The position numbers and the translations under genes were made by a program. The notes beneath the pieces were generated by a model. The model was given only the letters and a program-made list of their open reading frames with translations, searched no databases and was not told the origin of the DNA. A DNA stretch of 64,000 bases from Streptantibioticus parmotrematis (lineage in GTDB: Bacteria; Actinomycetota; Actinomycetes; Streptomycetales; Streptomycetaceae), in assembly GCF_019890615.1 (NCBI RefSeq), contig NZ_JAINVZ010000027.1, positions 1-64,000 on the forward strand. The letters run 5' to 3'. Shown piece by piece: positions 1 to 8,720 of the stretch (positions within the stretch are counted from its first letter, which is position 1; the number at the start of each line of letters is the position of its first letter).

Positions 1-851
1 TGCACGTGCGGCTCCAGCCATCCCACGGCGACCGCCCCGGCCGCCGCCAGCAGCAGCCCGACCGCGATCCAGCCGCGCCGCCCGGTGGCCACGTAGAGCA
101 TCACCACGAACAGCCCGAAGAACAGCAGCGACGTGCCGAGATCGGTCTCCAGCACCAGCACGCCGACGCTCACGCCCCACACCACCAGGATCGGCCCGAG
201 GACCCGCCCGGTGGGCAGCTGCACCTTCCACACCAGCCTGCGCCCGGTGTACGCCAGCGCGTGGGTGTGCGCGGCCAGGTACGCGGCGAAGAAGACCGCG
301 AGCAGCACCTTGGCGAACTCACCGGGCTGGATGGAGAAGGCCCCCAGCCGGATCCAGATCCGCGCGCCGTTGATCGCCGGGAAGCCGATCGGGACCACCA
401 GCAGCACCAGCGCGACCACCATCGACAGATAGCCGTAGCGGGCCAGCGCCCGGTGGTCGCGCAGCGCCAGCACCACCGCGACGAACAGCGCCACTCCGAG
501 CGCGGACCACACCATCTGGGTGGGCGCCGCCACGTCGTGCGGCGTCTGGAGGTCCAGCCGGTAGATCAGCACCAGGCCGGCGCCGTTGAGCAGCACCGCG
601 ATCGGCAGCAGCAGCGGATCGGCGTACCGGGCCCGGCGGCGCACCGCGAGGTGGGCGGCCACGGCGAGGGCGGCCAGCGTCCCGCCGTACCCGGCGGCGT
701 TCGGCGGCACCGCGCCGTGGTGGGCCAGCCCGACGTCCACGTACCCGTAGATCGTGATCAGCACGGCGAGCGCCAGCAGCGTCAGCTCCACGCCGCGCCG
801 CCTGGGCAGGCGTACGGCCGGCACGGGAGCGACAGCCCGGGGAGCGCTCAT
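1..851 (-). CDS. SEDS-family cell-wall polymerase (FtsW/RodA/SpoVE type), N-terminal part
   Basis: Reading leftward from an ATG at 851, the frame stays open to the window edge, so the C-terminus is missing. About 283 residues are visible: a short basic cytoplasmic N-terminus, then a run of hydrophobic segments typical of a polytopic membrane protein. The stretch INGARIWIRLG followed by QPGEFAKV is the family hallmark of SEDS proteins, which polymerise lipid II glycan strands and work with a class B penicillin-binding protein. FtsW, RodA and sporulation paralogues cannot be separated from this fragment. A penicillin-binding protein gene would be expected just beyond the left edge. The family call is firm; the subfamily is not. 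Confidence 0.88.
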   Translation of the reverse strand, partial: MSAPRAVAPVPAVRLPRRRGVELTLLALAVLITIYGYVDVGLAHHGAVPPNAAGYGGTLAALAVAAHLAVRRRARYADPLLLPIAVLLNGAGLVLIYRLDLQTPHDVAAPTQMVWSALGVALFVAVVLALRDHRALARYGYLSMVVALVLLVVPIGFPAINGARIWIRLGAFSIQPGEFAKVLLAVFFAAYLAAHTHALAYTGRRLVWKVQLPTGRVLGPILVVWGVSVGVLVLETDLGTSLLFFGLFVVMLYVATGRRGWIAVGLLLAAAGAVAVGWLEPHV

Positions 852-886
852 GGCTCGCAACCTAGCAAGCGGTGACCGTTATATCC

Positions 887-960
887 GGTATGGCGGGGGT
901 GGCGGCTGTCGGGTATGGCGGGGGTGGCGGTCGGGGCGATGCGTTGCGTATGGCGGTGGC
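887..960. repeat. G-rich direct repeat between the SEDS and MFS genes
   Basis: The 19-bp unit GGTATGGCGGGGGTGGCGG occurs at 887-905 and again at 912-930, a 25-bp period. A shorter copy follows at about 947-960. The repeat lies in the promoter region between two divergent genes. It shows no coding features and may be replication slippage in G-rich DNA or a protein-binding site. Confidence 0.7.
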
Positions 961-1067
961 CAGAGTTTTGATGGGTGGAGGTTCTGTACGAGTTTGTTGC
1001 GTTTTACAGCTAAAGGCCGATTCGTTCATTTCCCCACGGAACGTCTTCCTTGACGGAAGGTCCTCGT

Positions 1068-2588
1068 ATGTCATCCCAGGCAGAAGCTCCCCAAGCACCG
1101 CCGGGAACCCCGGACGCCGATCCGCTGCGGTGGTGGGGTCTGACCGTCATCGCCATCGCCCAGCTGATGATCGTGCTGGACGCCACCATCGTGAACATCG
1201 CCCTCCCCACCGCCCAGGCCGACCTGCACATCTCGGTGGCCAACCGGCAGTGGGTGATCACCGCCTACACCCTCGCCTTCGGCGGTCTGCTGCTGCTCGG
1301 CGGCCGCATCGGCGACCTGTTCGGGCGCAAACGGGTCTTCATCATCGGACTGCTGGGCTTCGCGGTCGCCTCCGCGCTCGGCGGCGCCGCGCAAGGACAG
1401 GAGATGCTCTTCGCGGCCCGCGCGCTCCAGGGCGCCCTCGGTGCGATCCTCGCCCCCGCCGCGCTGTCCCTGCTGACCACCACGTTCACCGAACCGTCCG
1501 AGCGCGGCAAGGCGTTCGGCATCTACGGCGCCATCGCGGGCGGCGGCGCGGCCGTCGGCCTGGTGCTCGGCGGACTGCTCACCGAGTTCCTCAACTGGCG
1601 CTGGTGCCTGTTCGTCAACTCCCCGATCGCCATCGTCGCGGCGCTGGGGGCGACCAGGACCCTGCGCGACAACCTGCCACAGGCGGCGCGGGTACGGCTC
1701 GACTTCATCGGCGTGGTGCTGGGCTGCGGCGGCCTGCTGGCCATCGTCTACGGCTGCACCGAGGCGGAGACGCACGGCTGGAGCTCGCCGCGGGTGCTGG
1801 GGCTGCTGTGCGGCGGCGGCCTGCTGCTGGTGCTCTTCGCGCTCTTCGAGGGCCGGGTGCGCAACCCGCTGCTGCCGCAGCACATCGTGCGCGACCGCAA
1901 CCGCGGCGGCGCGGCGCTCACCGTGGCCCTCGCGGTCATCAGCCTGTTCGGCACGTTCCTGTTCCTGACCTACTACCTCCAGACGATCAAGGGCTACTCG
2001 CCGGTGATCGCGGGTGTCTCCTTCCTGCCCATGACGGCGGGCATCGTCTTCACCTCCACCCAGGTCTCCAGCAGGCTGCTCACCCGCATCCCGGCGCGGA
2101 TGCTGATCGTGCCCGGGCTGCTGCTGGTGGCCGTCGGGATGTTCATGCTGGTCTTCCTGCGCGCCGGCAGCTCCTACGCGGCCGTCGTGCTGCCCTCGGA
2201 GATCCTCATCGGGCTCGGCATGGGCCTGGTCTTCATGCCGTCGATGAGCGTGGCCACCTCAGGGGTGCGGCCACAGGACGCCGGCGTGGCCTCCGCGGTG
2301 GTCAACACCGCGCAGCAGGTGGGCGGTTCGATCGGCACGGCGCTGCTCAACACCATCGCCGCCAGCGCGGCCACCGCGTACATCACCGCCCACGCGACCA
2401 GCCCGCACGTCAGCAGGGGTCTCCAGGTCACCGGCACCGTGCACGGCTACAACGTGGCGTCGGCCACCGCCGCCTGCATCATGCTGGCGGCCGCGATCCT
2501 CGCCGCGATCCTGATCAACCACCACCCCGACCGCTACGAGGCGGCGGCCCGCAGCCGCAGGGAGGCGGAGGCGCAGTCGGCGGCGTGA
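1068..2588 (+). CDS. MFS drug exporter, DHA2 family (EmrB/QacA type, 14 TM)
   Basis: This 506-residue integral membrane protein belongs to the proton-driven multidrug exporters with 14 predicted helices. TM1 contains the DHA2 antiporter signature LDATIVNIALP. The loop after TM2 carries the MFS motif-A-like GRIGDLFGRKRVF. The helix with GLVLGGLLTEFLNWRW matches the motif C / antiporter region. The start at 1068 is chosen because GGAAGG at 1055-1060 is well spaced. An in-frame TTG at 1050 would be the alternative. The Shine-Dalgarno lies in a short inverted repeat (CTTCC 1045-1049, GGAAG 1055-1059), which might mask it. No regulator gene is adjacent, so the substrate is unknown. Confidence 0.9.
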   Translation: MSSQAEAPQAPPGTPDADPLRWWGLTVIAIAQLMIVLDATIVNIALPTAQADLHISVANRQWVITAYTLAFGGLLLLGGRIGDLFGRKRVFIIGLLGFAVASALGGAAQGQEMLFAARALQGALGAILAPAALSLLTTTFTEPSERGKAFGIYGAIAGGGAAVGLVLGGLLTEFLNWRWCLFVNSPIAIVAALGATRTLRDNLPQAARVRLDFIGVVLGCGGLLAIVYGCTEAETHGWSSPRVLGLLCGGGLLLVLFALFEGRVRNPLLPQHIVRDRNRGGAALTVALAVISLFGTFLFLTYYLQTIKGYSPVIAGVSFLPMTAGIVFTSTQVSSRLLTRIPARMLIVPGLLLVAVGMFMLVFLRAGSSYAAVVLPSEILIGLGMGLVFMPSMSVATSGVRPQDAGVASAVVNTAQQVGGSIGTALLNTIAASAATAYITAHATSPHVSRGLQVTGTVHGYNVASATAACIMLAAAILAAILINHHPDRYEAAARSRREAEAQSAA

Positions 2589-2690
2589 GGCGGCGGCGTG
2601 GGGCGGGGGCGCGAGGCGAAGGCGTTGGCAGCGGCGTGAGGCGGGGGCGTTGGGCGCGGCGTGAGGCGGGGCGCACGGTTCCGCCGCCGG
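2583..2690. repeat. Low-complexity GC-rich degenerate repeat
   Basis: After the MFS stop codon the DNA consists of imperfect iterations of a GGCGTGAGGCGG-like unit with GGGGCGTTGGGC variants. No gene or clean terminator hairpin is seen in it. It probably arose by slippage and separates the MFS gene from the promoter of the pentapeptide-repeat gene. Confidence 0.55.
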
Positions 2691-2693
2691 GGA

Positions 2694-2716
2694 TTGTCAG
2701 ACCCCTGCCCTAGTGT
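2694..2716 (+). promoter_or_regulatory. PafBC/RecA-NDp-like promoter upstream of the pentapeptide-repeat gene
   Basis: TTGTCAGAC at 2694-2702, eight bases, then TAGTGT at 2711-2716. This fits the actinobacterial LexA-independent DNA-damage promoter consensus TTGTCRGTG-N8-TANNNT, apart from GAC in place of GTG. The -10 element ends seven bases before the ATG at 2724, so the transcript would be leaderless. The consensus is known from mycobacteria; its activity here is inferred. Confidence 0.55.
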
Positions 2717-2723
2717 CGAAGGC

Positions 2724-3368
2724 ATGGACAGCGAACTGGTCGACCTGCCGTACGCGGACCTGCTCCAGCCGCACACCGGTGGCCTCGACGTCGAGGGGCG
2801 CTACGACACGCTGCACTTCGACGGCCTCACGCTGAGCGGCCAGGACGCGGCGGGCTCCGGGTTCCTGGAGTGCGCGGTGACGGACTGCGTGCTGGAGGAG
2901 GGCAGCCTGCGCGGCGCCCGGCTGGGCGACGTGTGGCTGCGCGGCACCCGCTTCGTCGGCACGAGCCTGGCCGACTCCAGCTGGCTGGACTCCACCGCCA
3001 CCTCCTGCGTGCTGGCGGGCGTGGAGGCGCACGGTGCGTCGCTGCGCCGGGTGGTCTTCCGGCGCTGCAAGTTCGACTCGGTCAACCTGCGCGGGAGCAC
3101 CTCGCGCGAGGTGGTCTTCGAGGAGTGCGTCCTGCGGGACGTGGACCTCGGCGGCGCGTCCCTGACCGACGTCTCGTTCCCCGGCTCGTCGCTGGAGCGC
3201 CTCCACCTGGCGAAGGCCCGGCTGACCCGCGTCGACCTGCGCGGCGCCACCACGCTGGACCTGGCCGACGGCCACGAGGCGCTGCGCGGCGCGGTGATCA
3301 GCCCCACCCAGATGATGGACCTCGCCCCCGCGCTCGCCGCCGCCTTGGGCATACGCGTCGAGGCCTGA
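2724..3368 (+). CDS. Pentapeptide-repeat protein
   Basis: This 214-residue protein is built largely from A(D/N)LXX-like pentapeptides, for example the runs around LRGARLGDVWLRGTRF and VNLRGSTSREVVF. Such repeats fold into a right-handed quadrilateral beta helix. Some members (Qnr, MfpA) mimic DNA and protect gyrase, but most have no assigned role. There is no signal peptide or membrane segment, so it is probably cytosolic. The ATG at 2724 is preferred: a promoter-like -10 ends seven bases upstream and there is no Shine-Dalgarno, which fits leaderless translation. The DNA-damage-type promoter hints at a link with DNA topology or repair, which is inference only. Confidence 0.82.
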   Translation: MDSELVDLPYADLLQPHTGGLDVEGRYDTLHFDGLTLSGQDAAGSGFLECAVTDCVLEEGSLRGARLGDVWLRGTRFVGTSLADSSWLDSTATSCVLAGVEAHGASLRRVVFRRCKFDSVNLRGSTSREVVFEECVLRDVDLGGASLTDVSFPGSSLERLHLAKARLTRVDLRGATTLDLADGHEALRGAVISPTQMMDLAPALAAALGIRVEA

Positions 3369-3425
3369 CCGTCGCGGCCGTCCCGGGGCCGCCGGTTCGC
3401 CTCGGCCGCCCGTGAGCGCCGTGCC

Positions 3426-3812
3426 TCAGCCGTCCACCCAGTTGTGGGTGCGCACCAGGTCCATCACCCTGCGCCGCACCTGCACCACCTGGCCGGCCGT
3501 CAGCGTCGGCACGCCCTCCAGCAGCGCCTCGGTCAGCTCCTGCTGGAAGTCGCGGTAGGACAGCACGTCGCACAGGATCTCGTCGTCGTCCTCGCGCCGC
3601 GGCGCGAGGAGGTGCACGTCGGAGGCCTTCAGTCCCCGGTCGCCGTCCTCCACCTCGAAGCCGACCCGCAGCCCGGCGCGGTAGCGGTGCTTGTCCTCAC
3701 GCAGGTCGTTGGCGTGCACGAAGACGTCCTCGCCACCGTCGTCCGGGGCGATGAACCCGTACCCCCGCACGTCGTCGAAACGCACGATCTTGCCGGTGAC
3801 CACCGAACCCAC
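3426..3812 (-). CDS. Cold-shock domain protein with C-terminal extension
   Basis: The protein has 128 residues. Residues 1-70 form a cold-shock OB fold with an RNP1-like motif (RGYGFIAPDDG) and an RNP2-like motif (DVFVHAND), the two nucleic-acid-binding strands. The remaining roughly 58 residues are mostly helical and not part of the classical 67-residue CspA fold. Actinobacteria carry several such longer cold-shock proteins, thought to act as RNA chaperones. The gene is convergent with the pentapeptide-repeat gene. It lies just downstream of the MFS gene on the same strand, separated by 42 bp. Confidence 0.87.
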   Translation of the reverse strand: MGSVVTGKIVRFDDVRGYGFIAPDDGGEDVFVHANDLREDKHRYRAGLRVGFEVEDGDRGLKASDVHLLAPRREDDDEILCDVLSYRDFQQELTEALLEGVPTLTAGQVVQVRRRVMDLVRTHNWVDG

Positions 3813-3854
3813 GCCTACCCCCGCACCCTCAACCGCCCGAGAACCGGCCCGAGC

Positions 3855-5156
3855 CTACTCCCCGCCCGACCCGGCGGCGCGAGCCCGGTCGGCACCCTGG
3901 CCGGGACCCCGCTCGTGCGCCCCGGCGCGAGCCCGGTGACGTCGCGCGGTCAGGCACGCGGCCGCCCACACCACCGCCGACGCTGCCCCGAAGGCCGCGC
4001 CCAGCACGCTGACCGCCGTCCAGCCGCCCGCGTCGTAGGCGACCGGGGCGAGCGAGGAGCCGATCGCGCCGCCGATGAAGTACGTCGTCATGTAAGCGGA
4101 GTTGATGCGGCTGCGCGCCTCGGGACGCAGCCGGTAGACCTGGCTCTGGTTGGTCACGTGCAGCCCCTGCACCGCCAGGTCCAGCACCACGACGCCGATC
4201 AGCAGTCCGGACAGCCGGTGCCTGCCCAGCCACAACGGCAGCCAGGACAGCGCCAGCAGCACCGAGGTCACCGTCGTCGCCGCCGTGGCGTGCCCGCGGT
4301 CCGCGATCCGCCCGGCCGCGCTCGCCGCCAGCGCACCGGCCGCGCCCAGCAGCCCGAACAGCCCGATCGTGCCGTCCCCGTAGTGGTACGGCGCCCCCGA
4401 CAGCAGGAAGGTCAGCGCGGTCCACAGCACCGAGAAGACCGCGAACGCCAGCGCCCCCAGCACCGCCCGCAGCCGCAGCACCGGTTCCTCGCGCAGGATG
4501 CGCGCGGTCGACGCCAGCAGCGCCGGGTAGCGCAGCCCGGTCCTGGCGGGCGCCGCGGGCAGCCGGAACCACAGCGCCCCGGCGAGCAGCACCATGGCGA
4601 CCGCCGCGACCACGTACACCGTGCGCCAGCCGCCCAGTTCGGCCAGATAGCCCGCCACCGTCCTGGCCAGCAGTATCCCGAGCAGCAGTCCGCTCATCAC
4701 GGTGCCGACGACCTTGCCGCGCTCGGCGTCGGTCGCCAGGTCCGCCGCGTACGGCACCAGAACCTGCGCCGTCGTCGCGCCGAGGCCGACGGCCACCGCG
4801 GCGGCCAGCAGCAGGGGCGCCGAGGGCGCGGCGGCCATCGCGGCCAGCGCGCAGGCGGTGCCGATCGCCATCACGGGCACCAGGCGGCGGCGGTTGAGCA
4901 GGTCGCCCAGCGGCAGCAGGGTGATCAGCCCGGCCGCGTACCCGAGCTGGGTGAGGGTGACGGTCAGCGCGGCGGCCGAGTGCGAGATGCGCAGCCCGCT
5001 CGCGATCGCGTCCAGGAGGGGCTGGCTGTAGTAGAGGTTCGCCACGCACACACCGGTGGCGACGGCGAACAGCCACACGGTGCCGTGCCCGATGCGCGGC
5101 GTCCCCACCGGCTCGTCGGTCGGAACGGGGGTGGTGTGCCGTGATCGGACTGGCAT
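3855..5156 (-). CDS. MFS transporter (AraJ-like, 12 TM)
   Basis: This 433-residue membrane protein has about twelve hydrophobic segments. The first helix region ends in ANLYYSQPLLDAI, a signature common in actinobacterial AraJ/DHA1 exporters. Motif A after TM2 reads LPLGDLLNRRRLVPV. The C-terminus is Arg/Ala-rich and cytoplasmic. It is divergently transcribed from the sugar-binding lipoprotein gene at 5394. The intergenic DNA has several TTGA motifs on this strand that could serve as -35 elements. The substrate cannot be inferred; drug or metabolite efflux is typical of the group. Confidence 0.87.
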   Translation of the reverse strand: MPVRSRHTTPVPTDEPVGTPRIGHGTVWLFAVATGVCVANLYYSQPLLDAIASGLRISHSAAALTVTLTQLGYAAGLITLLPLGDLLNRRRLVPVMAIGTACALAAMAAAPSAPLLLAAAVAVGLGATTAQVLVPYAADLATDAERGKVVGTVMSGLLLGILLARTVAGYLAELGGWRTVYVVAAVAMVLLAGALWFRLPAAPARTGLRYPALLASTARILREEPVLRLRAVLGALAFAVFSVLWTALTFLLSGAPYHYGDGTIGLFGLLGAAGALAASAAGRIADRGHATAATTVTSVLLALSWLPLWLGRHRLSGLLIGVVVLDLAVQGLHVTNQSQVYRLRPEARSRINSAYMTTYFIGGAIGSSLAPVAYDAGGWTAVSVLGAAFGAASAVVWAAACLTARRHRARAGAHERGPGQGADRARAAGSGGE

Positions 5157-5312
5157 ACGACCATGCTCGTCTCGGGGCGCGGATCGTGTCCACCGCGTTT
5201 CGCCTGCTGAACCGATCCGACACAGTCAACCACTAATCAACTCAACCCAACATCGCCGACTCGCTGCGGCGTCGGCGCGTGGCGCGGTTCGGTATCGCAA
5301 TCGTCCCAAGTC

Positions 5313-5353
5313 TTGACAGCGACATCGGCATGTTGGTGACATCTGACGGGTCA
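5313..5353 (+). promoter_or_regulatory. Candidate promoter and operator of the sugar ABC importer
   Basis: TTGACA at 5313-5318 is followed after 18 bases by TGACAT (5337-5342), a plausible housekeeping-type promoter. The palindrome TGACGGGTCA at 5344-5353 sits at the expected transcription start and could be a repressor operator. No regulator gene lies beside the operon. Confidence 0.45.
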
Positions 5354-5393
5354 CGTTCGATTGTGTTCTTTTCCAACCCCGCGGGGAGGGGCC

Positions 5394-6728
5394 ATGGATC
5401 GTTTTTCGCCCACCGGCCGAGGCACGGCCACCACGGGCGGCGCGCTGTCCCGGCGCTCACTGCTGCGCGGCGCGGCCCTCGGCGTCGGCGCGGCCGCGTT
5501 CGCGCCGCTGGTGACCGCCTGCGGCGGCAAGGGCACGCCCACCGGCGCTGCCGCCAAGACGGTGACCTTCGGTTCGAACGCCGCCGTTCCGCAGCCCAAG
5601 GGTGCCTACGAGACGCTCTTCGCCGCCGCGGGCAAGGCGACCGGGCTGACCGTCAAGCCCAACTGGGTCGACCACAACACGTTCCAGCAGAACATCTCCA
5701 CCTACCTGCAAGGCAACCCGGACGACGTCTTCAACTGGTTCGCCGGCGAGCGCATGCAGTTCTTCGCGGGCCAGGGCCTGGTCAGCAACGTGGACGACGT
5801 GTGGTCGTCGATCGGCGGCAACTACACCGACGCGATGAAGGCGCAGAGCAAGGGCGCCGACGGGCACTACTACCTGGTGCCGTTCGACTACTACCCGTGG
5901 GCCGTCTTCTACAGCAAGAGCCTGTGGAAGTCGAAGGGGTACCAGGCGCCCACCACGTGGGACCAGTACGTCGCGCTGGCCAAGAAGATGAAGGGCGACG
6001 GGCTGATACCCATCGCCTTCACCGACAAGGACGGCTGGCCCGCGATGGGCACGTTCGACTACCTCAACATGCGCATGAACGGGTTCGACTTCCACATCGA
6101 CCTGATGCGCAAGGGCGACAAGTGGAACACCCCGCAGGTCAAGGCGGTCTTCGACCAGTGGCGTGAGCTGATCCCCTACTACTCGCCCGGCTTCCTGGGC
6201 CTGACCTGGCAGGACGGCGCGCAGCAACTGCTCAACGGCAAGGCCGGGATGATGGTCATCGGCCTCGACCAGATCGGCACCATCTTCACCGGTGACAAGG
6301 CCGACGACCTGGCGTTCTTCCCGTTCCCCGAGGTCAATCCCACCTACGGGCAGCAGGCCGTGGAAGCGCCCATCGACGGCTTCATGGTCTCCAAGTCGCC
6401 GAAGAACCAGCCCGGCGCCACCAAGCTGCTGAAGTACCTCGGCACCGCCAAGGCCCAGCAGCTGTGGCTCGGCACCAACCCGGCCGACATCGCCACCGCC
6501 AACGGGGTCGACGCCGCGAAGTACACCGCCCCGCAGAACGCCGCGGTCAAGCTGATCGCCTCGGCGCGCAACCTGTCGCAGTTCATGGACCGTGACACCC
6601 GCCCCGACTTCGCCGACCCGGTGATGCTCCCGGCGATCCAGAAGTTCCTCAACGACCCCGGCGACATCGGCAGCATCCTCAGCAACGTCGACAAGCAGGC
6701 CAAGTCCATCTGGTCCAGCGGGAGTTGA
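5394..6728 (+). CDS. Carbohydrate ABC transporter substrate-binding lipoprotein
   Basis: This 444-residue extracytoplasmic solute-binding protein belongs to the sugar-binding family 1 (MalE/UgpB-like). The N-terminus has a twin-arginine motif (SRRSLL, residues 19-24), a hydrophobic stretch, and the lipobox VTAC with the acylated cysteine at residue 43. It is therefore likely Tat-exported and lipid-anchored. A GGGGAGGGG Shine-Dalgarno fixes the ATG at 5394. Two permease genes follow in the same direction. No ATPase gene is present; streptomycetes commonly share one ATPase, MsiK, among such importers. The absence of a nearby glycosidase or LacI gene leaves the sugar unknown. Confidence 0.92.
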   Translation: MDRFSPTGRGTATTGGALSRRSLLRGAALGVGAAAFAPLVTACGGKGTPTGAAAKTVTFGSNAAVPQPKGAYETLFAAAGKATGLTVKPNWVDHNTFQQNISTYLQGNPDDVFNWFAGERMQFFAGQGLVSNVDDVWSSIGGNYTDAMKAQSKGADGHYYLVPFDYYPWAVFYSKSLWKSKGYQAPTTWDQYVALAKKMKGDGLIPIAFTDKDGWPAMGTFDYLNMRMNGFDFHIDLMRKGDKWNTPQVKAVFDQWRELIPYYSPGFLGLTWQDGAQQLLNGKAGMMVIGLDQIGTIFTGDKADDLAFFPFPEVNPTYGQQAVEAPIDGFMVSKSPKNQPGATKLLKYLGTAKAQQLWLGTNPADIATANGVDAAKYTAPQNAAVKLIASARNLSQFMDRDTRPDFADPVMLPAIQKFLNDPGDIGSILSNVDKQAKSIWSSGS

Positions 6729-6811
6729 CGCGTGAGGCAGGGGCCCGGGCGGGCAGGGACGAGGCAAGGGCCCGGGCGGGCGAGGACCACAGCGAGGACA
6801 GCGAGGAAGCG

Positions 6812-7774
6812 ATGACCGGAGTGCGGGCCCCGGCGGCCACGGAAGGGCGGCCCCCGAAGGCCGCGGGAGGCGGCAGACGGGGTCGGCTGCGGCAGCTCAC
6901 CGCCCGCGACCGGTTCACGCTGTCGCTGATGGCGGGCATACCCACGCTGATCACCGTGGCGTTCGTGTGGGTGCCCGCGGTCGCGTCGGTGGTGCTGTCG
7001 TTCTCCAGCTGGTCGGGGTACGGGGACTTCTCCACCATCCAGTGGGTGGGCCTGGAGAACTACCGGAACATCTTCACCATCTACCCCGAGTTCCAGCCCG
7101 CCATCGAGCACAACCTCGCCTGGCTCGCGGTGTTCTTCTGCGTCCCCGCGCCGCTCGGGCTCTTCCTCGCCGTCCAGCTCGACAAGCAGATCCGCTTCTC
7201 CCGGATCTACCAGAGCATCCTGTTCCTGCCGGTGGTGCTCTCGCTGGCGCTGATCGGCTTCATGACCGAGCTGATCTTCTCGCCCACCCAGGGCCTGGTC
7301 AACAACCTCACCGGGCACGCCGACCACCACGTCATCGACTGGCTCGGCGACCCCCACCTGAACATCTGGGCGGTCATGGTGATGGCGTGCTGGCGCCAGA
7401 CCGGCTACGTGATGGTGCTCTTCCTCGCGGGCCTCAAGAGCGTCGACCCGTCGCAGAAGGAGGCCGCCGCGCTGGACGGCGCCGGGGGCTGGCAGACCTT
7501 CCGCCACGTGGTGTGGCCCGCGCTGCGGCCGATCAACGTGGTGGTCCTGGTGGTCACCGTCATCGAGTCGCTGCGTGCCTTCGACATCGTCTACGTCATC
7601 AACAAGGGCACCGACGGACTGGAGTTGCTGTCGGTCCTGGTCACCGACAACATCATCGGTGAGGCCAGCCGCATCGGCTTCGGCTCCGCGCTCGCCACCA
7701 TCCTGCTGGTGATCTCGCTGGTGTTCATCGTGCCGTACCTGATCTCCATGTTCCGGAAGGACGAGCGCGCATGA
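6812..7774 (+). CDS. Sugar ABC transporter permease, MalF/UgpA type
   Basis: This 320-residue inner-membrane protein has about six helices and an unstructured, Arg-rich N-terminal tail. The cytoplasmic EAA loop appears as EAAALDGAGGWQTF, followed by VVWPALRP; this loop docks onto the transporter ATPase. The ATG at 6812 has GAGGAAG just upstream and is preferred to earlier in-frame starts overlapping the lipoprotein gene. The stop overlaps the next permease start by four bases (ATGA), so the two are probably translationally coupled and form a heterodimeric channel. Confidence 0.92.
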   Translation: MTGVRAPAATEGRPPKAAGGGRRGRLRQLTARDRFTLSLMAGIPTLITVAFVWVPAVASVVLSFSSWSGYGDFSTIQWVGLENYRNIFTIYPEFQPAIEHNLAWLAVFFCVPAPLGLFLAVQLDKQIRFSRIYQSILFLPVVLSLALIGFMTELIFSPTQGLVNNLTGHADHHVIDWLGDPHLNIWAVMVMACWRQTGYVMVLFLAGLKSVDPSQKEAAALDGAGGWQTFRHVVWPALRPINVVVLVVTVIESLRAFDIVYVINKGTDGLELLSVLVTDNIIGEASRIGFGSALATILLVISLVFIVPYLISMFRKDERA

Positions 7775-8694
7775 CCGCCGTCACCACCGACCGCCCGGCC
7801 CGGCCCGGCGCCGCCGACCGCACGGCGACGCCCCGCCGCTCCCCGAAGGCGACCCGCGTCGCGCTGCACGTCTTCCTCGTCGGCACGTGCGTGGTGTGGC
7901 TGGCCCCGCTGATCTACGCGTTCTACACCGCGCTGCGCCCGTACGCGGACACCGCCCGGCGCGGCTACGTGTCGGTGGGCGGCTCGTACGGCGTCGGCAA
8001 CTTCGAGACCGCGTGGACGCAGGCCCAGCTGCCGCACTACTTCTGGAACTCGGTCGTCATCACGGTGCCCGCGCTGGTGCTGACGCTGCTGCTGTCCAGC
8101 ATGGTGGCGTTCGTGGTGTCCCGCTTCTCGTTCCGCATCAACATCGCGCTGCTGATGCTGTTCACCGCGGGCAACCTGCTGCCCCAACAGGCCATCATCA
8201 CGCCGCTGTTCAAGATGTACCAGCTCATCCCGCTGCCCACCTGGCTGGCCGCCTCGGGCAAGCTGGACGACTCCTTCCTGGGCCTGATCCTCATCCACGT
8301 GGCGTTCCAGACCGGCTTCTGCGCGTTCGTGCTGTCCAACTACATGCGCACCATCCCCAAGGAGCTGGGCGAGGCCGCGCTGATGGACGGCGCGTCGGTG
8401 TGGCGGCAGTACCGCCAGGTCATCATGCCGTTGTGCCGCCCGGTGCTGGCGGCGCTCGCCACGCTGGAGTTCACCTGGATCTACAACGACTTCTTCTGGG
8501 CGACGGTGCTGATGCAGACCGGCTCCAACCGGCCGGTCACCGCGGCGCTCAACAACCTCACCGGCGAGTTCTTCGTCAACAACAACCTGATCTCGGCGGC
8601 GGCGCTGATCGTCGCCGTTCCCACGCTGGTGGTCTTCTTCGCCCTCCAGCGCCAGTTCGTCTCGGGCCTGACGCTGGGGGCGAACAAGGGCTGA
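7771..8694 (+). CDS. Sugar ABC transporter permease, MalG/UgpE type
   Basis: This 307-residue membrane protein is the partner of the upstream permease. Six hydrophobic segments are visible, and the EAA loop reads GEAALMDGASVWRQY, then IMPLCRP. The C-terminus ends in RQFVSGLTLGANKG, close to the FVRGLTAGAVKG ending typical of MalG-type subunits. It starts inside the previous gene (ATGA overlap) and ends at a strong hairpin shared with the convergent gene. Together with the lipoprotein and a shared ATPase it would complete an uptake system for an oligosaccharide or glycerophospho-compound. Confidence 0.92.
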   Translation: MTAVTTDRPARPGAADRTATPRRSPKATRVALHVFLVGTCVVWLAPLIYAFYTALRPYADTARRGYVSVGGSYGVGNFETAWTQAQLPHYFWNSVVITVPALVLTLLLSSMVAFVVSRFSFRINIALLMLFTAGNLLPQQAIITPLFKMYQLIPLPTWLAASGKLDDSFLGLILIHVAFQTGFCAFVLSNYMRTIPKELGEAALMDGASVWRQYRQVIMPLCRPVLAALATLEFTWIYNDFFWATVLMQTGSNRPVTAALNNLTGEFFVNNNLISAAALIVAVPTLVVFFALQRQFVSGLTLGANKG

Positions 8695-8720
8695 CGCGCG
8701 CCGCGTTCGCTGGCGCGCGT
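8694..8720. terminator. Bidirectional hairpin between convergent genes
   Basis: ACGCGCGCC at 8694-8702 pairs perfectly with GGCGCGCGT at 8712-8720 around a 9-base loop. It begins at the last base of the permease stop codon and touches the stop codon of the opposing gene. No U tract follows in either direction, as is common in streptomycetes. Confidence 0.65.
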
